Positions 13,540 through 43,200 of a stretch of 64,000 bases of DNA are shown here, one piece after another (the first letter of the stretch is position 1; each line of letters opens with the position of its first letter). A program made the translations under genes and the position numbers. Below the pieces are notes generated by a model. The model searched no databases and was not told where the DNA came from. It saw nothing but the letters and a program-made list of their open reading frames with translations. This DNA comes from Hypomesus transpacificus. Lineage: Eukaryota > Chordata > Actinopteri > Osmeriformes > Osmeridae. Location of the stretch: NCBI RefSeq assembly GCF_021917145.1, contig NC_061064.1, forward strand, positions 6,920,816 through 6,984,815, in the 5' to 3' direction.

Positions 13540-13686
13540 ATGAAGAACCCAGCTTTTGCCGAGAACCGACGGCTGGTTGGATTGTTGGAGGATGCACTGG
13601 CCCGAGAGCTGCGCCTTTGGAAGGTCCCCGTCTTCAAAAGTGATCGGATTCAGGTTTGTACTTCGCTCACCTTTTAGATGACCAGG

Positions 13687-13854
13687 AGGGTATTCCAGAA
13701 AGCAGGTTTTGCAAAATAACCGGGTTAGTTAACCCACCAGCTGATTCACAATGTTGCAGCAACCTACGGGCAATGTTGCTACAATGCTGGGTGTTAACTG
13801 GGGAGTTAACTTACCCGGGTATGTCACATAACCTTCTTTCTGGAATACCCCCCT
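13687..13854. mobile_element. ccni2: Fold-back MITE in ccni2 intron 1
   Basis: The left end GGGTATTCCAGAAAGCAGGTT and the right end AACCTTCTTTCTGGAATACCC are imperfect inverted copies of each other. Internal segments (GGGTTAGTTAACCC and ACTGGGGAGTTAACTTACCCG) are also inverted-repeat rich. The element fills most of the 282-bp intron between exons 1 and 2. It is a short non-coding transposon of undetermined superfamily. Confidence 0.65.
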
Positions 13855-15361
13855 GAGGTGCAACTATCACTTGTGAAAACCTTTTATCTTGTGTACATAA
13901 GATTTACTGTAAATATCTTCTCTCTGTGCCTACAGGGTACTGACATTTCCTCATTTCAATACCAAGATGTGATCCTCTGGTTGGGGGAGAGGAGCAGACT
14001 GTTTAAGCTCTGCCCAGAAACCTTTGCTCTTGGAGTATGTGTTCTGAACAGACTTCTGGCTACAGTCAAGGTAGATTTCTAACACAATCTCTGGCTCAAT
14101 CCCATGTTGTCTGTAACACATAAAAAGATTGTTCATTGGGTCATATTCGAATCCATTTCCATTGCAGGCTCAGCTCAAGTATCTGAAGTGTATTGCCTTC
14201 ACTTCACTCATCCTGGCTGCCAAGATCAATGAGGAGGATGAAGTGAGAATTTCTGAAACTTATCAGTGTCTTGAGCCGCGAGGCATTGGTTTCCCCAAAA
14301 ATACAAATATCAAATGGTCAATCCCATGCCATCTCTAAAGTGTAAGAAGACAACACAGCACGAGGAACATCTTAATACATACATTTATTGACTTGGCATC
14401 TGTTGACACAGGTGATTGGGTCTGTGAAGGACCTCGTTGTGCAGAGCGGATGCAACTTTTCAACTGCAGAGATTCTTCGCATGGAGAGGATCATACTAGA
14501 CAAGCTGCACTGGGACCTGTACACCGCCACTGCCGTTGACTTCATCAACATTGTGAGTTACACCGCCGCCGCCGCCCCTTCCTTCCTACCACACCTGTTC
14601 CAAATGACGTTAACAAAGCTTTTTACCTCACCACAATAGTGAATTGGTCCTAGATATTGTGCATTGATTTGATTTGTGCCCACTCAAACCTTCGACGTCT
14701 GACCGCATTGGTAAACCAAAGCAACAACAACGAAAATACTGTAGGTGCCATGCTTGTCGGGACAAGGCACTTGTCTGAGAATGACCTCTGGCCCAAAAGC
14801 AGAACGTTCAGTAGTGCTACACTCTGGAGAGGCATGTAGACAAATAGATTATCTGGCTGTTCTCAGCTTTCCCCAAAACAAAATTTAAACCAAAAGCATA
14901 CAGTAAATTGTGATGTGACCATGCTGGATTAGATGCATTTGCCATTTTCAAAGCAAATTTCATTCAAAAACCAATGCTGTATTGATTTGGTTTATGGCAC
15001 AATAGTTTTTCAGTAATGCAGTTGTAAATCAACCTATTGCTGTAGGGGTCAAACACTGATTGCACAACCATGCATTTTTTCATCCCCCATTTTTTTTTAT
15101 CCCTGTGTATGTTAGTGTACTGTCCAAGCTGCGCTTCATACTGGACCAGTTCTTAGAGTAGTTTGTTTTAGAGATGACCTATTGAAACATCACAAAATGG
15201 GATCGTCCTCACTCTGTCTTCAAGCAGTCTAGCGAGAATCAAGTCGAGGTAGGGTTGACCCGTCATTTACCAGTACAGGCTGTCCCGGTATAGACCTACT
15301 GAAGGCTGGGAGTGCTTGTCTCGTCATCCATCTCTTTACTCTGTGTCATATTTAAGACCGA

Positions 15362-16354
15362 TTTATTTTTGCTCTAGTTCACAATAGATAAAAACAGGAC
15401 ACATAAAAAACTCTTAATTGAAACAAAAATAAAATTTCCTCTTTGATAATACTTTGCAATTAAATACTTTCCTTCAATAGGTATCTCACACATACATTCC
15501 CCTGAAAAATTTACTTTGCATTAAGTTACCTAAATAAACTGTAGTTATATCTACATTGTCTTTAAAACAGCAATCCATAAAATCTATAGCATCATCACCA
15601 CATTTTCCACCATAAAACAATGTTTCGATTTAATTGACTTCAAGGTGGATATAAATAGAGGGTGCAGCTAAATACTTTTTTTTTGTCTTTGTATGAACAT
15701 CATGGCTCGTAGGGGAGACACTGAAAAACGAACAGTCCACCTCTGAATGAAAGACACGTTGTCAAATATGTAGGGGTTAGGAACAGCCAGCAGTTAAAAG
15801 GATGTTCAGGAACGGTCGTGAAAAGAGGGAGACAGATATACGAGTGTTCCTCAGAGCCCAGAGCAGGTCACCACTCGTTACTTCAGGGTAGAGAGAACAG
15901 AGGAGGCCTTACCTCACACTGAGAGTCCTCCACCCTTCACTGTTAGCGAGCACCTGCTCGCTTCTGGACAGTAACGGGGAATAAGAGGAAAATATGCTTG
16001 AAAAACCATAGCCTACGGTTAGCTCTATTGGATGCTATAAAGCACTGGAATTGGGAGAAGTTCACACTTTAGGAAGAAGGGTGGGAAACATGGGAGGAAT
16101 TGGAGGAATAAAATCAACATTTCTGGGAAACTGTCAACACTAATAAGGTCTAAAACGGAAAGGTGTTCTTTAGAAAAAATGAAGTATGACTGGTCAGGAT
16201 AGATGGAGGAGAGAAGGCGGACATGGCACGTCATGATGATGTGATGTTTTGGTCTTTTATCGCTCCAATCGTGTATCTCTCTCGGATGTGTGCAGTTCCA
16301 CGCCCTGCTGATCTCCAGCCACCCGCATTTGGACGCCGGCGCGAGCGGGGCCGC
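15362..16354 (-). other. septin8: septin8 long-isoform 3' UTR (predicted), inside ccni2 intron 4
   Basis: A minus-strand AATAAA (plus TTTATT at 15362-15367) lies about 1 kb after the long-isoform stop. This would put the long transcript's 3' UTR entirely within ccni2 intron 4 (14553-16295) plus the first 59 bases of ccni2 exon 5. The assignment rests only on the signal and on position. Confidence 0.4.
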
Positions 16355-33784
<17,430 letters not shown>

Positions 33785-34617
33785 AGTGAGGAATGTTTGG
33801 TATATTAATGTAGAGCTACGCGAAAGGGAGCTGCCACTGCCCTAGTATCACTCTCTCCGTAGCTGACACAGTGAAAAGGGTTTTCCTTCAATATGGCTAC
33901 TTCCTGGAAACTCCCATTTGGTTTAGGAATGTTATGCTACACAAGTCCGAACAAGAAATTCCGACGGGAATATAGGACAATCGAACGTTAAAATTTTCAT
34001 TGCAGTCGACTACCAAAATGTGCAACAATGGATCTGTCAAACCAATCAAGATTTTAAGTTGCTTTCGATTAATTCTAACCTCTTGCCTCAATGGCCTCGC
34101 TAGGCGCTCATGGGATTTGTAGTTGCAAGGCTTGGCGACAATCAGGCTATTTTGAAACCAATGTTGCAAAGTGTACAGATTGACATTGATAATAGACTAT
34201 CAACTCAATAAATACACATTTATGAAAGATTGCGTGTATGCTCTGCTTTAAATAAAACATAAACAGTAACTTTAATGTTCCTGTCTTTTATTTTAATATT
34301 TTAAGAGGATTATGTGAATTTGCCTGTACACATACGAGATAATGTTTAGTGAGTTTTGATTGATTATAATTACATATTCATATGTGTGCATTAGCAAACC
34401 TGCTTATTTATTTTGTGGTCATTTATTTTCATTTTGTTAAGTATTTACAGTAGACAAGACCTCGTACATCCCATTTTGAATACATTATTCAAATGTGTTC
34501 CACGTGTGCAATGAATTTCTTTCCAGGAAACCGCAAGCAAAGGTACGTCAGCAGGTAGGCTACGCGTCTTAAAAGACAACTTTCTTAGAGGCATTCTTTT
34601 TATCTACTGCGCTAAGA
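33785..34617. promoter_or_regulatory. Intergenic promoter region between septin8 (-) and sowaha (+)
   Basis: The two genes are transcribed away from each other across 833 bases, which must hold both 5' UTRs and core promoters. The most distinctive motif is TGGGATTTGTAGT at 34111-34123, the reverse of ACTACAAATCCCA. This resembles the ZNF143/STAF promoter motif (ACTACAATTCCC). No convincing TATA box was found near septin8. The sowaha side is AT-rich. Confidence 0.5.
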
Positions 34618-36060
34618 ATGGAAGTGACTCAAGAGGCTATTTTGAAAGTACTTGTAGAGGAAGGGGGAAAATTGAAAAATTCTGAGTTAGTGAGTAAATT
34701 CAAAGATTCCTTGAACTGCGCTGACCAGGCAGAGAAGAAACAGTACAGGGATCTTTTCAAAAGGTTTGTGAACAACGTTGCGGTCGTGAAAGAAATTGAA
34801 GAGGTCAAGTATGTTGTTATTAGGAAAAAGTATCAGCATCTGATACAGGCGGATGATACTATAAACAACGCTGATGAAGACGTCCAAGATATACTCTCAC
34901 CTGTTCAGGAGAGCAAGAATAGCACACAGCATTCTCAAGACGGAAGAAGTAACATCTTTTGTGCTCCTGAACGAGTTGCACAACAAGCTGCTATCTCAAG
35001 TCTCAGCCAGTGTGCGTCAAATGACAGTGAAACTCATCCACCACCAGAGGAGCGTTATACCATTGAGTTGGCATTGGAGAGAGTCCAAAGTGTTGATTTC
35101 AAACCTAAAAGATCTTTAAATTTTAGTCCGTTCCAGACAGCAGATGTAAAGGTAGTTCAGCCTTTTCAACCTGTCTATGGTCAGAAGACCACTGTCATGC
35201 ACAGCAAGCCTTACGCCCTGCCTTTGAGGACGCCTCCCAGTGCAACGCGGATTGAGATCCAAAAACTGAAAACGGACGACGACCCTCCATTGAAAGCCGA
35301 CCCTGAACAGGACACCTACAGGTACAAACGAAGGCCGTCCACTGACAGCGTGAGTCATGGATCTCCTCAGCTTAGGAGGGCAACAAAGAGTTCCAAACCC
35401 ATAGAAGAGCCCAAGTTCTCCTCCACCCTGCCTCTGGAGCAGGCTGAGCACCAGTGGCTTGTTGGGTCGGCCTCGGGTCACTGGAGCCAGGTGTACGGGC
35501 TCCTCATGAGAGACACACAGCTGGCGGACAAAAGAGACTTCCTGTCTGGTTTCACGGCCCTCCACTGGGCGGCCAAGTGTGGCAAAAGTGACATGGTGAC
35601 AAACATCATGGAGAAATCAAAGGAAAAAGGCGTCCAAGTCGACGTCAACGCGAAGAGTCACGGGGGTTACACCCCCCTGCACATCGCCGCCTTGCACAAC
35701 CAGGAGTTCATCATGGCCATGCTGGTGAACGTCTACGGGGCGGACGTGAACGTACGGGACAACAGTGGGAAGAAGCCGTACCGCTACCTCCACGGAGGGA
35801 TAACGGACAGAGTGAGGAAGATTCTTACACAGCCAAACCTTCAGCCCCAGGAGGAGACGGTGGCCCAGGAGAAGGAGGAGTTGGACCTCTTTCCGGACCT
35901 CTCCAAGGGCCTGCAAACGATCAGCCGCCTCTTCCAGCCCCATGTGCCAGGGACCAAGAAGAAGAAGCAGAGGGCAGGGTTGTATTCGCTGGGAGACGAG
36001 CCCCGGGAGGAGAGAGAGGAGGGCTCTTCCAAACACAGAGCCTCGGACATGTTCACATGA
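34618..36060 (+). CDS. sowaha: Sosondowah ankyrin repeat protein A (Sowaha), single exon
   Basis: Uninterrupted ORF of 480 aa. Residues 1-80 (MEVTQEAILKVLVEEGGKLK to about VIRKKYQHL) form the conserved N-terminal SOWAH winged-helix-like domain. A long low-complexity, Ser/Pro/Lys-rich linker follows. Ankyrin repeats start with FTALHWAAKCG at 312 and YTPLHIAALHN at 351, with a third partial repeat ADVNVRDNSGKKPYRYL at about 375-392. The lysine-rich C-terminus contains KKKKQRAG. The intronless structure is typical of SOWAHA (ANKRD43), and the place between septin8 and shroom1 matches human 5q31. The molecular function is poorly known; ankyrin repeats suggest protein binding. The ATG at 34618 is the first in the ORF, follows an in-frame stop-containing leader and begins the conserved domain. 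The gene is divergent from septin8, with 833 bases between the two start codons. Confidence 0.95.
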   Translation: MEVTQEAILKVLVEEGGKLKNSELVSKFKDSLNCADQAEKKQYRDLFKRFVNNVAVVKEIEEVKYVVIRKKYQHLIQADDTINNADEDVQDILSPVQESKNSTQHSQDGRSNIFCAPERVAQQAAISSLSQCASNDSETHPPPEERYTIELALERVQSVDFKPKRSLNFSPFQTADVKVVQPFQPVYGQKTTVMHSKPYALPLRTPPSATRIEIQKLKTDDDPPLKADPEQDTYRYKRRPSTDSVSHGSPQLRRATKSSKPIEEPKFSSTLPLEQAEHQWLVGSASGHWSQVYGLLMRDTQLADKRDFLSGFTALHWAAKCGKSDMVTNIMEKSKEKGVQVDVNAKSHGGYTPLHIAALHNQEFIMAMLVNVYGADVNVRDNSGKKPYRYLHGGITDRVRKILTQPNLQPQEETVAQEKEELDLFPDLSKGLQTISRLFQPHVPGTKKKKQRAGLYSLGDEPREEREEGSSKHRASDMFT

Positions 36061-36690
36061 CTCTGAGAGGCAGATGGGAGCGGGAGAGACCACAGTAGCT
36101 GAAACGCCCGACGTTTATGGACATGATGTGACATGATTGAATATTCTTGTTGTCTACATTCCGGATAGGGAATATTGGAGGTTGATTTTTAATGTGACAT
36201 ACAATGTTTTTAACCTTCTTCTTATCCTTTTTTCTTGTGTTTTCTTTTTCCAAGAAATGCTATACCTTTATTGTACTTACTCTTTACATATATGTTATAT
36301 ATATATATAAAATACACAAAACCTCACCAAGCACTTTATTGCTACTAGTTTATTATATTTTACTGACTGAATCTCAATGACACATTTTCACCAGTGTACT
36401 GTGTTATTCTACTCTTTGTCATGCCACCTTTTCAACATATCCATTTCAAACTAAATGTGTTCCTACAAATCCAACATCAGATTAAGAGTACACTTTGTTT
36501 GTCTATTGTGTGAGCCCCTGGACTAAAGTACTAAGATTAGGATTGGGATATGGTGTACAGAATAATCCTCAAATGGAAAAAGTGACCATGTCTCTCACTG
36601 TCTTAGGTTATATGACTTACTATTGTAATCTGTGTGAATATCCATATTTACTGCTAAATGATCATGATTAAATGAACACTGTATATGTTG
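36061..36690 (+). other. sowaha: sowaha 3' UTR (predicted)
   Basis: AT-rich non-coding stretch after the TGA at 36058-36060. It includes an (AT)n tract near 36293-36310 and the common variant poly(A) signal ATTAAA at 36667-36672. No canonical AATAAA was seen in this interval, so the end is approximate. Confidence 0.5.
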
Positions 36691-37095
36691 ATTGTTGTCT
36701 TCTTTCTGTGAATTTAAATACATCACTTACTCAGTTCATTTAGCCATAAATCTAATGCTGTACCCTATGCACAGGATTTTGTGTTTGGGCTTTTTGTGCT
36801 GATGGTGAAAAATGTAAAGAATGTAATGTCTATTTTATTACACATTCATGGAAGTTTTTGCCTCCCAAACGCCTCAGAAACATGCCGTCATGTGCTGCTT
36901 CTGTCTCATTGCCGACAGCTGATATGAGTGAGTGTGATTCCTAGTGCTAGTGTCCCCGTTGGGCCTGCAGGCTGAGAAGAAGAAGAGAGAACAGGGTTAC
37001 TCAAACTGTGTCGCTGCCCCGCGCATGATGTCATCTGGCTAGCGGGGTAAATTGCTTTACGTCAGAGCCATTCTCACCCCCTCGAGCTGAAGCAA

Positions 37096-37449
37096 ATGTT
37101 CCCAGCACTTCCGCGTACTGTAGGCCACGCAGTCGAAGAGGACACGGTTCCATGCACGACTGACCAGAGGATCTGTCATTACGCAACATGCATCTGCTGT
37201 GCTACAACCGCACACGCTAGCCTGGATGTGGAAATATCCGGCATTCAGATTCGAATTATGCGTGACGATTCTCTTCCACTTAACTTACAAGATAAAAGAA
37301 GCGTAAGAAATGTACCCCATACGAGTTCACAACAGGAACCTGCTAAAAAAATGGGTGGTCTAGCTGCTGTTTTGTTATCTGTCCTCTTGGCTGCAGTATA
37401 CACTCTCTGGCCACCATTTGAATCAGCTTCAAGGTGCAATGCAGTTTGA
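37096..37449 (+). CDS. Uncharacterised ORF; possible 5' exon or short gene relic
   Basis: Open frame of 117 codons between sowaha and the shroom1 3' end. From the internal ATG at 37351 it encodes MGGLAAVLLSVLLAAVYTLW, which looks like a signal peptide or membrane anchor, then PPFESASRCNAV and a stop. A CRE-like TTACGTCA lies upstream at 37057-37064, and possible donors occur at 37433 (AAG|GTGCAA) and 37462 (CAG|GTACTG). I do not recognise the product. The hAT MITE sits 27 bases after the stop. It may be chance, a non-coding RNA start, or the first exon of a broken gene. Confidence 0.2.
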   Translation: MFPALPRTVGHAVEEDTVPCTTDQRICHYATCICCATTAHASLDVEISGIQIRIMRDDSLPLNLQDKRSVRNVPHTSSQQEPAKKMGGLAAVLLSVLLAAVYTLWPPFESASRCNAV

Positions 37450-37475
37450 AGTCAACATTACAGGTACTGTGTTGC

Positions 37476-37672
37476 CAGGGCCGGCCCAAGGCATAAGCGA
37501 ACTAAGCGGCTGCTTAGGGCCCCTGTGGCTACCAGAGCACATGAAATTACACTTTAATGTATTTTAAATGTATATATATTCTTCTTCTTTTGTAATCGGC
37601 AACGATAAGCGACGCCGAGGGACCCCCAAATCAATTTTGCTTAAGGCCCCATAAAGGATTGGGCCGGCCCTG
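37476..37672. mobile_element. Non-autonomous hAT-type MITE with perfect 8-bp TSD
   Basis: A 197-bp element bounded by inverted repeats CAGGGCCGGCCCAA at its left end and TTGGGCCGGCCCTG at its right end. It is flanked by identical 8-bp direct repeats TGTGTTGC (37468-37475 and 37673-37680). The 8-bp duplication and CAGGG ends are hallmarks of hAT elements. It has no coding capacity. The intact duplication suggests a fairly recent insertion. Confidence 0.85.
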
Positions 37673-37869
37673 TGTGTTGCGATGTATTTTCGTCAGTTAG
37701 GGATTCTGCTGATGAAAGCCAAGTACATAATTGCCTCTTTGGTGTTTGTTGACACAAACAAACAACAAAATAATGAGGAGAGAAAGAATACCAGAGACCG
37801 TGTAGAATGTGTCGTATTCTAAGAGAAGCTCGATCAAAACTATGAAAAAGCCACTGCTAGAACACCGGG

Positions 37870-40274
37870 AAGTGAAGAAACTTTAATTTATTCACAATAT
37901 GACATGGAATTAAAAACTCCAAGCAAAACACTTGAGCACACTCTCAACAAACTACACATGAGCTACAATACAGTAAGATAGTAAAAGTAAGTTCAAATTT
38001 TGAAACATCCATATTGCTGTATCCCAAGCCTGGGATTGATTGAAACCCAAAACAGGCATTCTTCACTTGGTTCTCTCAATATCAGCATGCCATTCACAAA
38101 TTCCCACCCCGACTAAATAAACAATCGAATTCCATTTCAAAACAACCCCGTTCTGTGATTTGTCTCGACCAAACAGGTTTTGACAGAAGATGTGATAAAT
38201 GACACAATAGATATACATAACAGGAAATTATGATGAAAGCAGGAATGTGCTCCTTTGTTGGTAATAACCCGCCTCAGTGTATTGGTGTTTGGTGTGCCTC
38301 CAGGCCATAGGAACAACAGCCAGTCTCTGAGGCATCAAGGGTCCAACGCTCCTAACTTTACATGCTGCTCTAAGAACTAATGCCAAAACAAACAGACATT
38401 TGTTGAGCAAACTGAAATGGACACGAGGTCTAAATCTCCAGAGAAATGTTTAGGGTGAGCTGTTTTACAGCAAACATTAAATATTTATGAGTTTGGAGAT
38501 TTGTATAATGAAGCGAAATGTATTATGAAATCTTCCGTCGGATTTCATGGCAGGACACTCTCATTTGTTGAGCTGACAATACACACTGTCTGCACAATTC
38601 TTGTGTTTTTATCCAAATCCACAAAATTTGTGAAAATATTTCAGTACATGAGCACATCCATCCATGGTGATGTAATAACAAAGTGAGCAGATAGTTGTAA
38701 ATTAATACAATGATTGTTGTACCCCAAACAAGCACCACATGACCCACAGCAGACAAAAGGCAGCCGTTAGTATTACAGAACAGAAAAGGGCTTGCCTTTT
38801 TCACATACTGATCCTTCCACACAACACACATTCACAATGGAGTTTTTCAGCATAAACAACAATGGTCAAATTCGACTGAATAACAAAATGTACATTTACT
38901 GTGTATAATAGCAAAACGGAAAACAGATCACATAATGCCTCATCGTTCTTACGAAGGAAAGACATATTTTGAAGTTAAGAAGGTTTGCAGTTCCACATAC
39001 AGAATTATCAACAAATCAGCAGAATATTTTATGAGGGCTTTTCCTGGGGAAATGTTGAGATTTCCAAGACAGGAATTCTATTCTCAAAGTTAGATTCACC
39101 ATCTCTACTGATGAAGGCTTCAGAAAGGATATAGCTAAAAGAGGTAGACAACAAATACAGAATTAAGACACCTGCAGTGAAGTTCTTGATTTTAATCCTA
39201 ATTTCAAGTAGATTTTTAAATGGAAAGGATATGATGAACATATAATCTGTCATAGAAATGTTTCCGTTAATAGTCTCATTTTAAGAGGTTTGCTGCTTTT
39301 GTATGCAGAACTTTGTCAGAATTAAATAGCATTAGACATAATAGGTAATGATGAGCCCCCCAAAACGAAGAAATAAACGAAAACATGATTCATACTGTTG
39401 ATTGTGCTTATGTACCACTTCTCATACCAGATCAATAGAAAAAAGGAACATTGGGTACATTGGATTGATTAAGGCCTTGAGTTAAAAATTTTAGCTTGGA
39501 AATACAACAGAAATGCATGTGCATGTTTAAATATCAAAGTGCTTTTTTCATTCACCTTTTTGGTCTCTATGTAGTGCCTTCATAAAAAAAAATGCGTCCA
39601 AAATTAAAACAAATGTTTTAATCCATTTCGAATGACATAAACAGAATACATAGCACCCTCTTCTCTGGCTAGTCTCCCTCACCAAACTGGGAATAAAATA
39701 CATGTTGGTGAGCAAAACTACCGTTAGGCCACAATACAATCTTAAAGCTTATATGGGTTTCCAGAGTTGCAGGGTAAGGTATGTTATGAGAGGGAAAACA
39801 TGGACAGAAAATCCAGTGAAAAAAAAATTGTTAACATTTATGTCCACACTGAAAATAATCCACGTCAACACCCTTTAAAAGGCACACGTACACAGTCCTT
39901 CTAATGTACATATACAGTCAACATGAAAAGATGGAATCTATTGTCTCCAGAGATCCATGTGATTGTGCTGGAGATTTGTGGTGAGGGAGGCTGACCAGGG
40001 CTCAACAAGAGGCCAGGAAGTTGATGGACGGCTGGGGCAGAGCGCTGAGAGAGAGTAGGGGCTGGGGGGAGGGGGGGGGGGGGTTATGGGTAAGAAGATC
40101 CTCACAGGTGAGGGGAAGCAGAAAATGGAGGGACCAAACTCTGGGACTAGGCAGCCCAGACTTGACATGTAGTACGGGGAGGTCAGGACGCTACTTGAGT
40201 CGAGGACGGTGTGGCTTGGTCCTGGGGCCCTGATGCTCCAGCAGAGAGGGGGCCTCCAGAGCTCCAGCAGCCCC
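37870..40274 (-). other. shroom1: shroom1 3' UTR (predicted)
   Basis: About 2.4 kb of AT-rich sequence without coding potential follows the TAA at 40277-40275. It ends at a canonical minus-strand AATAAA (plus TTTATT at 37887-37892). A G-run at 40070-40082 interrupts it. No other gene is seen here. Confidence 0.6.
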
Positions 40275-43200
40275 TTATGGAGGCAGGCTGTTGAAGAGAG
40301 CCTCCAGCTGCTCCTCCCCCAGACGCTGCCTCTCCTCCAAGTCCTTCTGGCGGATCAGGAGCGACGCCTTGGTCTGGACGAAGCGCCGGTAGTCCAGGAG
40401 CTGCTCCGAGCTCAGCTGGCGAGACAGGAAGGAGGACACCAGGTTCTCCCGCCGGTCCAGGTTGTCCTTCAGGTCTTTGGCGTCGTCCCTCTGTTTGCAC
40501 AGCAGGCGGTGACGGTTGTCCAGAGATTGCTGGCAGAGGTGAGAGAGAGACAAGAGATGAGAAGGAGAGTTACATTCGGGTTGAAGTATTTTCTTTCGAT
40601 GCCGTTAAACTGCGAAAACACTGCACCTCTGCACTTTAATTGTCCTAGCTCAGGAATCATGGCCGTTCCGTGTGGCCAAAGGTTGCTAAATGATGAATCC
40701 GAATTTTTTCCTGCATCCTAGCATGACATTTGTAAACATCTCACTTTTGGGACCATATTTGTACATTTGTTTTCCAATAGTCATTTGGTTGTGCGCTGTT
40801 GTTATGGTGAAATGTGATCTCCTAGATTGTGCTCATATTACACAGGAAAGATGTGCAATATTTTATTTTGTCAACAGAGGGCAGGGCAGATACAAATCGC
40901 ATCGAAACTGCACTGTGGTTTCGGTGACTCATTGTAAATGCCACTGCTGATAACAGCAGAAAGCGAGGCTCAAACTGCTGCTCTTCGTGGAAGAATTTCA
41001 AAGAAATCATCTATCAATTTGATGAAAGGTCTACATATTTCATGCCACCATAAAACTACACCAAAAAACAATTACTTTGGCAGTGGTGCCAAGTTAACCC
41101 ACTCTAATCTGAATGGACCATCAAACTAAGAAAATAATAAAACCACATTAAATGACCATTACAAAGCTTTGCCAATGTCAACAAAAAAAAACATTCTCTT
41201 ATTTACTCAACCTAAATTACCCCACACCATTCCCAACATATCTTCCAACTGATATGAAGCAGTTGCTCAGATTGCCCAGGGCTCAGGCCAAGTTGTCCTT
41301 CGACTTTCAAAGTACAGTGTGTTTGCCAGTACAGAGCAAACAGCTCAGTGATGTGGATGACAGCCTTAAAGCACTGACACGAGACATGCCAAAGCGGCCA
41401 TTTTGTTTGCCAGCATGCCACTCTACCACAATTCCCCCTATAGCAAACAGCAGACGTTATTACTGGACTGAATCACTGCCATTCATCCAGTCGTTCTCCC
41501 CTGTACCTTCTCCTCGGCGTCGGTGTGTTCATCCACGGTGCTGAGGGCGTTCTGGACGCGGGCCAGCCTGGCGGAGAGGCACAGCAGCAGGCTGACCACC
41601 TTCTCCAGGTCCCCTATGAAGAGGGTGTACCTCTCCATCTCCATGGGCTGACAGCGCTCCTGGACCAGGGCCTCGACCGCCCGGCCCCGCAGCCCGTTCT
41701 CCTCCAGCTCCAGCTGCAGGGCCTCCCGGCCCTCCTCCAGGCCATGCAGGCGCTCCTCGATGCGGGCCATCAACTGACGCTGTCAGGGGGGGAGAGGGGG
41801 AGGAGCGGGTGATGAAGAAGGTTTGGATAGGGCTTGTGTGCATATACGCGTGTGTAAAAACATCCATTTACATTTGGTTCGTTTAGCGGGTGTTTTTATC
41901 CAAAGCGACAAGCAAACAGTGCAGCGAGGTAGAAATGGCGCAATGCTCACCTTCTTCTCTGGGATGTCAGTCTGGTCCTGAACCTTAGGCTCAGGCTGGG
42001 AGATCTTGTCGGGAGAGGGGGAGGAGGAAGGAGGCGGCAGAACATCATCCACTGTTCCAGAGCTGAAATCAAACATACATTTTCACACGGAACTGGACAT
42101 CCCTTCACGAAACTTCTGAAGCTGACCACACACAGAACCATGTGTTTGTTAGAACAAACAGGTCAATCTGTAACAATCCTCCACCTAACCTTTCCGAACC
42201 TTGATTTTGTGCTCTGAATGACTGATACCTGCTGACAGCTGTAAAAACCTGTCCAGCTGTGATCCTTTAAATCATTTTAGACTGAACTGGACTGTAACTG
42301 GACTACTTGTAAGAAACCAAAACCAAAGTGTGGTGATGTAAGAGAGTCATTGAGCACCAGCACTGCCTGTCTCTGGCCAATCTGAAACCAGTGGAATGTA
42401 ACTGAGACTCGGTGGTCTAAAGGTGAACCACATTAAGGGGCCAGTGTAGTGTATCTGGTGAGCAGATAGATCACCTGTCTCCCGCCTCTTTCTTCTCTTG
42501 CTTCTTCTTATAGTGCTCCTCCATCAGAAGAGTGTCCTCCGACAGCAACTGCTCCATGAGCATCAAGGCCGTCTTTCGATTGGTCAACGGGTACAGAACC
42601 TGGGCCAGCGATTGGTCGGCGGTGACCACTTCTTCCACAAGCTCCGCCCACCTCGGCACCTCCGCAGCCGGAGTCTTCTCCGGGTTTTCCATCTCTCCCT
42701 CAGGACTCTCCTCTTCCCTCTCCTCCTTGGCGTCAACCCCGTGGTGCTCCGCCTCTTCCTCGGCCTCTACCTCTCCCTCGGCACTCTGGCAGGTGTCCGT
42801 GTCAGGGGCTGGAGGGGTGGAGGGCGTAGGGGGTTCGCTACCCTGCTCTGCAGGGGCTGGGAGGGAGGACTCTCCCTCCGCCGCTCTGTCAGACAGGGGA
42901 GGGGCCTCCTCGTCCTCCGTGCTGGAGCTCCCTGGCTCCGGCAGGACGATCCACAGAGAGGGGTCTGTGGTGACGCCGCAGCTTAGAGACACTTCCTGTT
43001 TGGTGTCGGGGGGAGGAGTCTCGCTGGGCTCGTCCACAGACTCTTCTCTCCCCTCGGTGGTCAAAGACGGGGTCATCCTCAGTCTGCTAGGATTGAAACC
43101 CAGATATCAAACATAGTACACAAACAAACAATGTCCCCATTATACTGTCTGTTCAGCCAAGTACAATCTGTCAAAGAGTTACACGACAAACAACTTTTCA

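Noticed and set aside
35116..36134. Minus-strand ORFs opposite sowaha
   Set aside because: Shadows of the sowaha single exon without start context or recognisable domain.
42498..43116. Plus-strand ORFs opposite shroom1 exon 4
   Set aside because: Shadow frames of a GC-rich, Glu/Pro-rich coding exon.
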